This document shows positions 18,659 to 27,439 of a stretch of DNA of 64,000 bases, piece after piece. The DNA lies in NCBI RefSeq assembly GCF_016587355.1, contig NZ_BNJF01000001.1, positions 4,369,721 through 4,433,720 on the forward strand, written 5' to 3'. The notes under the pieces are model-generated. The model was not told where the DNA came from and ran no database searches. It saw only the letters and a program-made list of their open reading frames with translations. Origin of the DNA: Ktedonospora formicarum (GTDB lineage: Bacteria; Chloroflexota; Ktedonobacteria; Ktedonobacterales; Ktedonobacteraceae). The translations under genes and the position numbers were made by a program. Position 1 is the stretch's first letter. The number at the start of each line of letters is the position of its first letter.

Positions 18659-18718
18659 CCGCTCAGCCATATATATGCTTGCCGCGATATGCCTTTACGC
18701 ATTGTGATGGCTGAGCGG
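18659..18718. repeat. Inverted repeat, 12-bp arms, 36-base loop
   Basis: Perfect arms 18659-18670 (CCGCTCAGCCAT) and 18707-18718 lie in the 410-base divergent gap between the methylase and UMP kinase genes. They could form a long hairpin or a paired operator. The remainder of the gap holds the UMP kinase promoter and no gene. Confidence 0.5.
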
Positions 18719-18892
18719 CACTATCCTGTGCATTTGACGACCTTGAGTTGCATACCTATATGTATGGTCTCCCTTCTCCCGATTCGGACTTTGATCTGCG
18801 TAGTGTGTCTATTCAATAGTCCTGTGCCTGTGCTGTGTAGGATAGTAGATTAGTCTCTGCCTAAGAGCTATGCCTGTTGGCATAGTGTTTTG

Positions 18893-18901
18893 TGGTATAA
18901 T
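18893..18901 (+). promoter_or_regulatory. Extended -10 promoter of the UMP kinase gene
   Basis: TGGTATAAT forms an extended -10 (TATAAT at 18896-18901) about 78 bases before the ATG. A weak -35 (CTGTTG) lies 16 bases upstream. Confidence 0.55.
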
Positions 18902-18979
18902 CACGGCGGCGTACGGCCCTGAGAACGCAGTAAAAAACGCAAAACTCGACATTTATATACATCTACTGAGGGAGCATTC

Positions 18980-19684
18980 ATGGGATCGGCATATAAAGAG
19001 GCGCATGTTATTAAACTAGGTGGGTCAATGATCGTACCCAATGGTGGCGTGAATGTAGACTTTTTGAAGGAGTTTAATCTATTTATACGCAGGCAGGTGC
19101 AAGACTACCAGCGCCGCTTCTTCATTTTCGTAGGCGGAGGCAAGTTGGCGCGCAATTACCGGGACGCGGGTGCGATCATTACCGGGCAAGCCCTGGATGA
19201 TGAAGACCTGGACTGGCTCGGCGTTCATGCTACGCGTCTCAATGCCCAACTTTTCCGCACCGTCTTCAAGGATCTAGCGCATCCTGCCATTATCAAAGAT
19301 TATAGCCTGATCCATAAGCCTGATAAGCCCGTCGTGATCGCGGCAGGTTGGAAACCGGGTTGGTCAACTGATTATGTCGCCGCTGTGCTTGCCCAGGATT
19401 ACAACATTGCCTCCATTTTGAAGTTGAGCAACACTGACTACATCTACGATAGCGATCCCCGGTCTAACCCCGACGCCAAACCCATTACTCAGATCTCCTG
19501 GCGAGACTACCGCGCGATGGTTGGCGATACCTGGGTGCCGGGTGCCAGCGCCCCCTTTGATCCTATTGCCTCCAAACTGGCTTCTGAACTGAGTTTGCGT
19601 GTCATGTATCTGAAGGCAAACAACCTGTCTAATGTCGAGAAGGCCTTAAATGGCGAACCCTTTACTGGAACTGTGATCTCTTAG
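18980..19684 (+). CDS. pyrH: UMP kinase, amino-acid-kinase fold (archaeal-type)
   Basis: This is predicted to phosphorylate UMP to UDP with ATP. The amino acid kinase fold motifs are visible: HVIKLGGSMIVPNG at the start, FIFVGGGKLARNYRDAG (about 53-69) for nucleotide binding, VIAAGWKPGWSTDYVAA (about 115-131), and KLSNTDYIYDSDPRSNPDAK (about 148-167) near the ATP site. The 234 residues and the GGGKxARxYR pattern resemble archaeal-type UMP kinases more than the usual bacterial PyrH, so specificity is likely but not proven. It is a single gene with its own promoter, followed by an inverted-repeat element. The other pyrimidine genes of the window are 27 kb away. Confidence 0.82.
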   Translation: MGSAYKEAHVIKLGGSMIVPNGGVNVDFLKEFNLFIRRQVQDYQRRFFIFVGGGKLARNYRDAGAIITGQALDDEDLDWLGVHATRLNAQLFRTVFKDLAHPAIIKDYSLIHKPDKPVVIAAGWKPGWSTDYVAAVLAQDYNIASILKLSNTDYIYDSDPRSNPDAKPITQISWRDYRAMVGDTWVPGASAPFDPIASKLASELSLRVMYLKANNLSNVEKALNGEPFTGTVIS

Positions 19685-19687
19685 ATC

Positions 19688-19736
19688 TTATCCGAAAATC
19701 AACTATCGCGAAAAACGCGCTTAGGTTTTCGGATAA
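19688..19736 (+). repeat. Palindromic element / probable terminator after UMP kinase gene
   Basis: Perfect 11-base outer arms TTATCCGAAAA (19688-19698) and TTTTCGGATAA (19726-19736) surround an inner CGCG-AAAAA-CGCG stem. It starts 3 bases after the stop codon. The right half matches, in reverse complement, the left end of the large palindromic element at 32138-32308. The remaining gap to 20049 shows no gene. Confidence 0.6.
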
Positions 19737-20049
19737 AGAGTTCGTCATTGAACGCGAACATGTGGAATTGAGCGTACTCGTTGTCACTTTGAGACCGCTT
19801 CCAAGCGTGCTAACTAGAAAGCCCTCTGTCAGATCATTCTGTGTCTTTTTACAGGCTAAATAATGAGATGTGAGGGGGAGACGGCTCCAGTAGAACATTT
19901 ATCCAGTTGGTATGCTAGATACAGAAAGAAATTGCTGCTTATATAAGCATCAGCTTGCCATCCTGGAACTTCATCTCCTACAATGCACAGGGAGCCGGTC
20001 GCGTCAGGAGTTTGGAAGTAGTTTCGTATTACTATGACGAGGAGTTTGT

Positions 20050-21912
20050 ATGACAACGACGCAAACGCAACCACAGGTTCAACAGTGGACAAACCTCGCG
20101 CAGCAGTTACGCGTTGATAGCATTCGTTGCACGACTGCTGCTGGCTCAGGACACCCCACTTCTTCTATGTCAGCAGCTGATTTGATGTCGGTCTTGATGA
20201 TTAGCTATTTGCGGTATGATTTTGAGAATCCGAAACATCCCAACAACGATCATCTGATCTTCTCGAAAGGGCATGCCTGCCCTCTGCTCTATTCTATGTA
20301 CAAGGCCGCTGGTGCCATTGATGATGCCGAACTCATGACCTTGCGCAAATTCGGAAGTCGCCTGGAGGGCCATCCGACACCTGTCCTCCCCTGGGTAGAT
20401 GTCGCGACTGGTTCGCTTGGACAAGGACTTCCGATTGGGGCTGGAGTAGCGATGGCGGGTAAGTACCTGGATAAGCTGCCCTATCGCGTCTGGGTTGTGC
20501 TCGGTGATAGCGAAATGGCTGAAGGTTCTATCTGGGAGGCCTGCGACAAGGCTGGTTTTTATAAACTGGGAAACCTGATCGGTATTCTGGATTGTAATCG
20601 TCTGGGCCAGCGCGGCCAAACGGAACTGGGCTGGAATACAGCGGCTTACGCGGCCCGTGCGAGAGCCTTTGGTTGGCGTGCCTTTGAGATTGACGGCCAC
20701 AACTACGACGAGATCAACCAGGCTTATAGTGAGGCGCTCAAAGAACACGATTCACCTGCGCTGATCATTGCCAAAACCAAGAAGGGCAAGGGTGTCTCCT
20801 TCCTGGAAGATAAAGAGGGCTGGCATGGCAAGCCTGTACCGAAGGATAAAGAGGACCAGGCTTTGCAAGAATTGCATAAGCCTGCTCGCAGCATGAACTT
20901 CCCCGTACAGAAGCCAGAGGATCTTCAACCTGCTAGCCTTCCCCCAGCTAAGGCTGTCGAATTACCACGTTACGAGTTAAAATCCTCCGAGGCCACACGC
21001 AAAGCTTATGGCGACGCGCTTAAGGCGCTGGGTGAGGCCAATGCCCGTGTTGTAGCCATGGATGGAGAGGTCAGTAACTCAACCTTTGCGCAGGAGTTCG
21101 CGAAAGCCTTCCCTGAGCGCTTCTTTGAGCAGTATATCGCCGAGCAGCAACTGGTCGCGACCGCTATTGGCATGCAGGTCAGGCATTATATCCCTTTCGC
21201 CTCGACCTTCGCGGCCTTCTTCGCGCGGGCCTATGACTTTATCCGCATGGGGGCGATCTCACGTGCTAATATTCGCCTTTGTGGCTCCCACGCTGGAGTC
21301 TCTATCGGTGAAGATGGACCATCGCAGATGGCGCTTGAGGATCTGGCGATGATGCGTGCTGTATACGGCAGCACCGTCCTGTATCCCAGTGATGCGAATC
21401 AGGCCGCGCAACTGGTAGAAGAGATGGCGAAGCATGACGGTATTGTCTATATGCGCACTACGCGCGAGAAGACTTCTGTCATCTATGGACCCGACGAGAA
21501 GTTTATGGTTGGAGGCAGCAAAGTTGTGAAGCAGTCTCCACAGGACAAAGCTACCGTTGTCGCGGCTGGTATCACTTTGCATGAGACGCTTCAGGCTTAT
21601 GAGCAACTGAAGGGCGAGAATATCCTGATTCGCGTCATCGATGCTTACTCAGTTAAGCCAATTGATGAGGAGACGTTGCTGGCGGCTGCCGTAGAGGCTG
21701 GTAATAAGGTCATTACTGTTGAGGATCACTGGCCTGAAGGTGGCCTGGGTGACGCCGTTACTGAAGCTTTCACGCAGCGTGATGGCCCTATGCCGCAAAT
21801 CGTGAAGTTGGCAGTACAGAACATGCCCGGTTCTGGTACCCCTGCTGAACTGTTAGAAGAAGCTGGTATTAGTGCGCACCACATTGTACTGGCGGTAAAA
21901 GCGCTCGTCTAG
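20050..21912 (+). CDS. tkt: Transketolase
   Basis: This thiamine-diphosphate enzyme of the pentose phosphate pathway moves two-carbon units between sugar phosphates. Single-chain, 620 residues, a little shorter than E. coli TktA and closer to the animal-like type. The N-terminal TPP domain has TTAAGSGHPTSSMS (about 28-41), SKGHACPLLYSMY, GSLGQGLPIGAGVAMAGK and the cofactor motif GDSEMAEGSIWEA, with the Asn further on in LDCNRLGQRGQ. The pyrimidine domain starts around residue 310 and carries the catalytic Glu region EQYIAEQQLVATAIGM. The C-terminal domain has IRVIDAYSVKPID. GAGGAG lies just before the ATG. Monocistronic, ended by a long perfect hairpin. Confidence 0.95.
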   Translation: MTTTQTQPQVQQWTNLAQQLRVDSIRCTTAAGSGHPTSSMSAADLMSVLMISYLRYDFENPKHPNNDHLIFSKGHACPLLYSMYKAAGAIDDAELMTLRKFGSRLEGHPTPVLPWVDVATGSLGQGLPIGAGVAMAGKYLDKLPYRVWVVLGDSEMAEGSIWEACDKAGFYKLGNLIGILDCNRLGQRGQTELGWNTAAYAARARAFGWRAFEIDGHNYDEINQAYSEALKEHDSPALIIAKTKKGKGVSFLEDKEGWHGKPVPKDKEDQALQELHKPARSMNFPVQKPEDLQPASLPPAKAVELPRYELKSSEATRKAYGDALKALGEANARVVAMDGEVSNSTFAQEFAKAFPERFFEQYIAEQQLVATAIGMQVRHYIPFASTFAAFFARAYDFIRMGAISRANIRLCGSHAGVSIGEDGPSQMALEDLAMMRAVYGSTVLYPSDANQAAQLVEEMAKHDGIVYMRTTREKTSVIYGPDEKFMVGGSKVVKQSPQDKATVVAAGITLHETLQAYEQLKGENILIRVIDAYSVKPIDEETLLAAAVEAGNKVITVEDHWPEGGLGDAVTEAFTQRDGPMPQIVKLAVQNMPGSGTPAELLEEAGISAHHIVLAVKALV

Positions 21913-21928
21913 CCAACCCCATTGCATA

Positions 21929-21983
21929 TACAGCACAGAGCGACCTCCTGTCCAGTCTGGACAGGAGGTCGCTCTGTGCTGTA
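21929..21983 (+). terminator. Perfect 26-bp hairpin after transketolase
   Basis: Arms 21929-21954 and 21958-21983 are perfectly complementary with a 3-base loop, starting 17 bases past the stop. No U-run follows, so it may act as an mRNA 3' stabiliser or processing site as well as a terminator. Confidence 0.75.
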
Positions 21984-22124
21984 TTGAATTTGGAATCGTG
22001 AAATTAATCGCAATTATCTTCCGCTTTTGGCTCTAATCAAGGTATGAAATTATTAGGTCCCCTGAATGCTCCACAGAAAGGCCTGAAACGTTATAGAGTT
22101 GTTCCTTGATGATACGAAAATTTG

Positions 22125-22172
22125 AACACGTCAGTGCTAGCCGCGACAGCAGGGCTGGTTTTCGTTTAAAAT
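22125..22172. repeat. Fragment related to the 32138-32308 palindromic element
   Basis: GCTAGCCGCGAC followed by GGTTTTCG at 22137-22165 resembles the right half of the larger element (GCTAGCCGCGAC, GTTAGGTTTCG). It lies directly upstream of the RNase HI gene in a 275-base gap that holds no other feature apart from the transketolase hairpin. Confidence 0.4.
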
Positions 22173-22187
22173 CTTAAAAATAGTTTT

Positions 22188-23006
22188 GTGGAAAGTCGAG
22201 TGCGAGCTGTGAGTATTAGTAATCAATCATTGGAATGGGATTCAGTCTTGAGAGCAAGCGTACAGGCTGATGCGCGTAAGGCGCTTCCGAGCCTGGACGC
22301 ACAGGGCGTCGTTGCTTTTACCGATGGTGCATGTATCAAAAATCCTGGTGGGCCTGCCGGGTGGAGCGCGTTGCTCTGGGCGGCGGTTGATAGTCAGAAC
22401 GGTATTGTTCGAGAGGGCGCGGCATGTCTGGAGTGCTATGGGCATATCCCCAGAGCTGCGACGACGACTAACAACCGCGCGGAGATTTCGGCAGTGCTGG
22501 CAGTGCTCTCTATTGCTCCTCCTACGCTACCTTTAACCATTTATAGCGATAGTGAGTACACCATCAAGGTCGCGCAAGGTATTTTCCAGATGAAGGCGAA
22601 TCCCGATCTGTGGGAAATATATCGCCAGCTTCTTAGCTATCGCAAGCAGCGACCCACATTCGAATGGGTGCGTGGTCATGCAGGGCATAAGCATAATGAG
22701 CGTGCGGACGAGTTGGCCGGGTTGGGGGTCTTTGATGGTGATCGCGCCGCGTATGAGCGTTGGCAGTCCTCACAGACGGCGGAGGCAAAGACCGGTCTCT
22801 CGGCGAGCGAGCTGGCACAGTGGCGACGTCAGGTGCAAATGGTCAAAGCCTTCTTCGATACGCAGGAGCGCGGCGGTCGTATCAGCGAGCAAGAGCGCCG
22901 CTTTATTGATGATATGACTAAGCGCCTGAAGAAGAATAATTTCGCGCCAAGCGAGAAACAGCGCAATTGGGTAAAGGTACTTGCGGCAAAGTACCGCGTT
23001 CATTGA
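22188..23006 (+). CDS. rnhA: Ribonuclease HI with C-terminal extension
   Basis: RNase HI cleaves the RNA strand of RNA-DNA hybrids. Counting from GTG 22188, the catalytic carboxylates are Asp46 (FTDGACIKNPGG), Glu99 (NNRAEISAVL), Asp121 (YSDSEYTIKV) and Asp174 (NERADELAG). The catalytic-loop His is in RGHAGHKHN. The RNase H domain covers about residues 40-182. The last 90 residues, with SELAQWRRQVQMVKAFF and NNFAPSEKQRNWVKVLAAKY, are an unusual tail that may bind nucleic acid. Only GTG starts are available (22188, 22200, 22209) and no clear ribosome site picks one, so the N-terminus is uncertain. It is a single gene. Confidence 0.9.
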   Translation: MESRVRAVSISNQSLEWDSVLRASVQADARKALPSLDAQGVVAFTDGACIKNPGGPAGWSALLWAAVDSQNGIVREGAACLECYGHIPRAATTTNNRAEISAVLAVLSIAPPTLPLTIYSDSEYTIKVAQGIFQMKANPDLWEIYRQLLSYRKQRPTFEWVRGHAGHKHNERADELAGLGVFDGDRAAYERWQSSQTAEAKTGLSASELAQWRRQVQMVKAFFDTQERGGRISEQERRFIDDMTKRLKKNNFAPSEKQRNWVKVLAAKYRVH

Positions 23007-23166
23007 TCTCAAGGCTCATGCACGCTGGACTAAATGGTTGGTATATGGATATGCGTCACTGAAGGATGGGCCTGCCCTGATTGTGGTACACTGATTGAGG
23101 GTCAGGCAGTTAACGCATCAATTGCTAGATGCGTAGCTTCTCCTGGCCCATTCCCGATAGTTGTTG

Positions 23167-23907
23167 ATGGTCGTGCTTGAATGTGAAAGGATTGATGAGA
23201 TCTTGAACAGCGAACTGGTACAGCAATTTAAAGCATATCTACAGCTACAACATGAGCCCGTAGGGCTGGCCTTCCTTGAGCAGGTGCCAGAGCAGGTTGA
23301 GCATATTGGTAAGAGGGTGCCCTCCGCCTGCACTTTCTGGCGTCTTGGGGAGCAGGGCGTTTTTTACGCGAATACCGAAGATCACAAGGAATGCCCCATC
23401 GGTATGATGACTATGGGCTTTACAATGCCAGCCTCGGATGTGGAGCGTGCGAATGCTTTAGTAGAGACCATGGCGAATGTGCAGTATTTCTCGCCCGCCG
23501 AGGTGAGCGCGTTGCCAACTGTCCAGAAGCCACATCAGTTTATTGTGTATGGTCGCCTGGATCTCTTGCCCCTGGAGCCGGATGTGGTGCTCTGTATGAT
23601 GGATACGCAACAGTCCATGCTTATTGCTGAAGCGCTGGGACAGGTGAATTGGCTCCAGGGTGGGCAAAGTGCTTTCGGGCGTCCTACCTGTGGCGTCATC
23701 CCTCGCACCTTAAAGACTGGCGAGACTTCGCTGAGCTTTGGTTGCGTTGGTGCGCGCACCTATACAGAAATGACGCCGGGTGAAGTGGTGCTAAGTATCC
23801 CCGGTGAGCAGTTTGCCGAGTTGGTTGAGCGCCTTCAGACCATCGCGCAGGCGAATAACGCGCTTGCTCCTTTCCACCAACAGCAGAAAGCGCTCTTCCC
23901 AGCCTAG
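23167..23907 (+). CDS. DUF169 family protein
   Basis: This protein of about 246 residues belongs to the uncharacterised DUF169 family, recognised by the spacing of EPVGLAFL near the N-terminus, a conserved Cys region (PSACTFWR, HKECPIGMMTMGF) and the C-terminal GCVGARTYTEMTPGEVVLSIP. Several Cys residues and GxxPTCG (SAFGRPTCGVIP) could bind metal, but no reaction is known. The start is taken as the ATG at 23167, since two in-frame TTG codons upstream are less likely. It ends 11 bases before the APH-type phosphotransferase gene on the same strand, so the two are probably co-transcribed. No function is proposed. Confidence 0.8.
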   Translation: MVVLECERIDEILNSELVQQFKAYLQLQHEPVGLAFLEQVPEQVEHIGKRVPSACTFWRLGEQGVFYANTEDHKECPIGMMTMGFTMPASDVERANALVETMANVQYFSPAEVSALPTVQKPHQFIVYGRLDLLPLEPDVVLCMMDTQQSMLIAEALGQVNWLQGGQSAFGRPTCGVIPRTLKTGETSLSFGCVGARTYTEMTPGEVVLSIPGEQFAELVERLQTIAQANNALAPFHQQQKALFPA

Positions 23908-23918
23908 AAAAGAATTGT

Positions 23919-24926
23919 ATGCATAGCGATCTAGCTCAGAAACTCTGTAATGCCTATCATCTTGGCGATAGTCTCGTGCCACCGAGAGCGGTGAAAGGAG
24001 GCTTGCTGCATAAGATGTGGCAGCTCGAAACGACTCAGGGCCGCTACGCGGTTAAGCAACTCAATCCTGCCATCATGCTCAAGCCTGGCATAGAGCATGC
24101 CTATCGCGCCTCTGAGCGGATTGCTAGCGAGATGCGTCGTCGTGATATCCCAGCGATAGCCGCTCTTGAGCGCGCTGGTGATCCCTTGTACCAGGATGAT
24201 GATGGTTCTTTTCTCATCTATCCCTGGCGCGAGGGAAGGATGCTCTCTACTAACAGCGCTGAACCAGAACAGGCTCGCCAGATAGGTGCTATTCTTGCAA
24301 GTATGCATGCCGCCGCGCTACGTTTGCCGGAAGATCAAGAAGAGGAGTGGGAACATTTCTCGGATGATACCTGGGATAAGCTCACTTTCCATGCTGCCTC
24401 GCGGGACCTCAGCTGGGCTTATTCCGCGCGTGCTGCCATGCCACGCTTGATTGCGTGGAGCCACTTGTATGAAGAAGCTGGCCCTACACTGCTACAGCGG
24501 CAGGTCGTCAGCCATCGTGATCTGGACCAGAAGAACGTCCTCTGGCATGTGTCTGGGACTCCGTTCCTACTTGATTGGGAGGCTGCCGGATCTATCAATC
24601 CAACATTAGAACTGGTGGGTGTGGCTCTCTGTTGGAGTGGGCTTGTCGCGGGCGAAGTGCGCAAGGAGAGCTTTGACGCGGTCCTGGAAGGGTATCACCG
24701 GACAGGAGGAGTTCTTCATGAGGACAGTGAGATCGCCTTGCATGGTTTTCTTGGAACCTGGCTTGGGTGGCTCCTCTTCAATATGCGGCGCTCGCTGGGT
24801 GAGTCAGTAGAGAGCGAAGATGCGCGCTTGCTAGGTGAGCGAGAGGTGGGTTCAACCCTGAAACTCTTACACGCGTTCAACACACAGATGCCCACCTGGG
24901 CCTCCTTGATTGACGCGTGGCGCTAG
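23919..24926 (+). CDS. APH/ChoK-family phosphotransferase
   Basis: This kinase-like protein of 335 residues belongs to the aminoglycoside phosphotransferase / choline kinase superfamily. The ATP-binding N-lobe has GRYAVKQLN (Lys about 45). The catalytic loop is VVSHRDLDQKNVLW (about 198-211) and the metal-binding acid is in PFLLDWEAAG. The C-lobe contains tryptophan-rich helices (HGFLGTWLGWLLFNM). The substrate could be a small amino-alcohol, sugar or antibiotic, and no resistance claim is justified. It follows the DUF169 gene by 11 bases in the same operon and converges with the hydrolase gene beyond it. Confidence 0.8.
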   Translation: MHSDLAQKLCNAYHLGDSLVPPRAVKGGLLHKMWQLETTQGRYAVKQLNPAIMLKPGIEHAYRASERIASEMRRRDIPAIAALERAGDPLYQDDDGSFLIYPWREGRMLSTNSAEPEQARQIGAILASMHAAALRLPEDQEEEWEHFSDDTWDKLTFHAASRDLSWAYSARAAMPRLIAWSHLYEEAGPTLLQRQVVSHRDLDQKNVLWHVSGTPFLLDWEAAGSINPTLELVGVALCWSGLVAGEVRKESFDAVLEGYHRTGGVLHEDSEIALHGFLGTWLGWLLFNMRRSLGESVESEDARLLGEREVGSTLKLLHAFNTQMPTWASLIDAWR

Positions 24927-24973
24927 GTGACATCCAATCTGTGCATGGGGCAGTCTCACTGTCCTATCTGGCG

Positions 24974-26112
24974 TTAGGGAATGGGTGGGAGAAGTAGCTT
25001 GACCAGCGGGAGAACAAACTGACGCTCGTTATCCCAGTAGTTGTGGGCTTGTAGTCCTCCGCGTTGACTATAGCGCAGGTTATCGACCTGTATATCTTCA
25101 ACCTCCACGTCGAATTGTTCTCCGGTATAGGGATCAACCCGCTGGAAGAGTTGAGGGCCTTTCGGAGGGATGGTTGTCTCTCTGCGCCATGACAGAGGTG
25201 GTTCCAGGGGGTCGGCGATTGGATCATGTTCATCCCAGAAGTTGAGCCAGGTGGTCAGCGCGAAATCGCTCTCGATATCTCGTCCCCAGCGAAAGAGGGT
25301 TACATACTTACGCAAGGGGCTACCTGCGGTCACGAATGCTGCTACTTTCTGACGCGCATACAGTGGGAGCTGGCGAAGCACATCGTACGCGATGACAGTC
25401 CCATTGCTATGCGCGTTGATGATAATACGCCCAACATCTGTGCGGCTTGCCAGGCGTAGAAGCGCATCAAGGACAAAGCTACGGATTCGTTCGCGCTGCT
25501 CATTATGACTCACATATGCCGCGACATCAGTTTGCAACTGTTGCAGGATAAAGAAAGGACTGTTCTGATGTTTGAGGTCACGGCGTGGTAAGAATGAAGG
25601 TCCATGAGGCTGGTTGCCTGTGTGATGTCTTGAGAATAGGGGGGCACCGTTTTCTTGAAGAAGAGTCCCAGTCTGAGCGGCGAGATATAACTCGGAAACG
25701 AGCAGAGAGTCATCAGGCTTGCGTTGAGTGTGGGAAGCACTCTTCCTACATTTTCCTCTATATCCGAATAGACTAGCGCTACATGGGAAACGCACCCCTT
25801 CCCATTTGTCAGAGGTGCGTTTGTGGTATCGATTTGGCTGTGACTGCCTTGCGACCAAACTCCAAGGCGTGCCAGTCCTGCCTCGCGGTGCCGCGTGCCT
25901 GAGGGCCAGCAACTTTGTACATAGATAGGGCCATCGCCCCCCGCGCGCGTGCAATAGTCGCGTAAGGGATCAGAGCTCAATTGCGAATCATTGAGGTGTT
26001 TATTCAGATGGGCGTGCAGCCTATCGGCATATCCAGAAATACGCCCTATTGGTGGTTGCTGAAAACCGATACCGTGAATCGTTACCAGGCAGGTCAGTTC
26101 TTGATGTTCCAC
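24974..26112 (-). CDS. Alpha/beta-hydrolase-like protein, reading frame interrupted at 25639-25644
   Basis: The N-terminal frame (GTG 26112, AGGAG upstream) begins with LTCLVTIHGIGFQQPP, an oxyanion-type strand as in lipases, and continues to residue about 157 (LGLFFKKTVPP). The downstream frame continues with LFSRHHTGNQPHGPSF, LQQLQTDVAAYVSHNEQRER and the nucleophile elbow IIINAHSNGTVIAYDVL, then GSPLRKYVTLF and a C-terminal HNYWDNERQFV. One extra C in the C6 run of the minus strand (25639-25644) fuses the frames, giving about 380 codons. The gene is thus complete but for one missing base. Ser in AHSNG is the probable nucleophile. The substrate is unknown. It converges with the APH-type gene. 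Confidence 0.7.
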
Positions 26113-26414
26113 AACTCTCCTCCCCTCATCCGGTACTATTTCTTACCTAACCCAACAAGCAGCTAGAAGATGCTATCTTAACTTGTCATACTGGATACTC
26201 TTTCCTACCACTATTCAGTGTACGAGCTGCGTCAAATAGACACGCGCTAATAGCGTGACGGGCGTAGAGTATATTGATAGTCAATATCAGCGATTTCTAT
26301 ACCCCGTTTATAGATCTTTCTTAGAGAAAGAGGGTGTGACTTTTATGGTGCTGTGAGGTAGAATGCCCTGTGGACGCTAACTTTTGCCACTAGCATAGTG
26401 CGAGGACGAGAGAT
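26113..26414. other. Divergent intergenic region upstream of deoC
   Basis: No gene is seen in this 300-base gap. A TAGAAT at 26359-26364 preceded by TGAGG looks like an extended -10 for deoC about 50 bases before its ATG. The -35 region (TGTGAC about 18 bases upstream) is weak. Confidence 0.35.
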
Positions 26415-27418
26415 ATGACAACAACAGAACCCAAATTACAACACAGTAAGGACCAGTCACAAGAGGCCCATAGCGCCCTGGCGCGTAACCCAGGAATGCC
26501 CCTTGATCTGGACTGGATACACCGCGTACACGTTAATCGTAGCGCTGTCGAGCGCCGTGCCACCACTCTGACTACCAGGCGGACGGTGAAGAAAGAATGG
26601 CAGGTTGCCTGGCTCTTGCGTGCGATCACCTGCATCGACTTGACCACCCTGGCGGGGATGACACTCCTGGCAACGTCATACGACTCTGTGCCAAGGCCCG
26701 ACAGCCAGTGCGGCAAGAGTTATTAGATGCGCTCGGTGTTGAGCACATTCAGACAGGCGCGGTCTGCGTCTATCATAACCTGGTGCCAGTGGCAGTCGAG
26801 GCCCTCCAGGGAACGAGCATTCCCGTTGCCGCTGTCTCGACAGGCTTTCCCGCAGGTCAGACGCCCTTTGACCTCAAACTACGTGAGATAGAAGCTTCGG
26901 TTAAGGCTGGTGCTCGCGAGATCGATATTGTTATCTCACGCGCCCATGTGCTGACGGGGAACTGGCAGGCTCTTTATGATGAGGTGAAAGCCTTTCGTGA
27001 GGCGTGTGGCGAGGCGCATCTCAAGACCATTCTAGCGACCCATGAACTGGCGACATTGCGCAACGTCTCCATGGCGAGCCTGATATGCATGATGGCGGGT
27101 GCCGACTTTATCAAGACCTCGACTGGTAAGGAATCTGTGAATGCGATCCTTCCCGTGGGTCTGGTGATGACTCGTGCCATCCGTGATTACTATGAACAAA
27201 CTGGTTATAAGGTTGGCTTCAAACCAGCAGGTGGTATTCGTAGCGCGAAAGCTTCACTTGACTGGTTGATTCTGATGAAAGAAGAACTTGGTAATGACTG
27301 GCTCAATAACGTACTGTTCCGTATTGGAGCCAGTGGCCTACTCTCGGATATTGAGCGCCAGGTAGAGCACTTTGTCAGTGGACACTATGCGGCGGCACAT
27401 CATAACCCGCTGGTCTGA
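26415..27418 (+). CDS. deoC: Deoxyribose-phosphate aldolase, reading frame interrupted at 26654-26657
   Basis: DeoC splits 2-deoxyribose 5-phosphate into glyceraldehyde 3-phosphate and acetaldehyde. The N-terminal frame (ATG 26415) runs to WLLRAITCIDLTTLAG. The rest, in another frame, begins GDDTPGNVIRLCAKARQPV and includes VAAVSTGFPAGQTP, EIDIVISRAHVLTG, the Schiff-base lysine in GADFIKTSTGKE (second Lys), and VGFKPAGGIRSA. One extra G in the G4 run at 26654-26657 restores a continuous family-like sequence ending at 27418 (about 334 residues). The break is therefore a one-base deletion or a base-calling error. The next gene, 21 bases on, is an aldehyde dehydrogenase that can use the acetaldehyde. 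Confidence 0.85.
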
Positions 27419-27439
27419 CCTTCAGGAGTATAGAGAACA

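Noticed and set aside
23919..24926. Aminoglycoside resistance gene
   Set aside because: The kinase fold is clear, but the family covers many small-molecule kinases and nothing nearby indicates antibiotic resistance.
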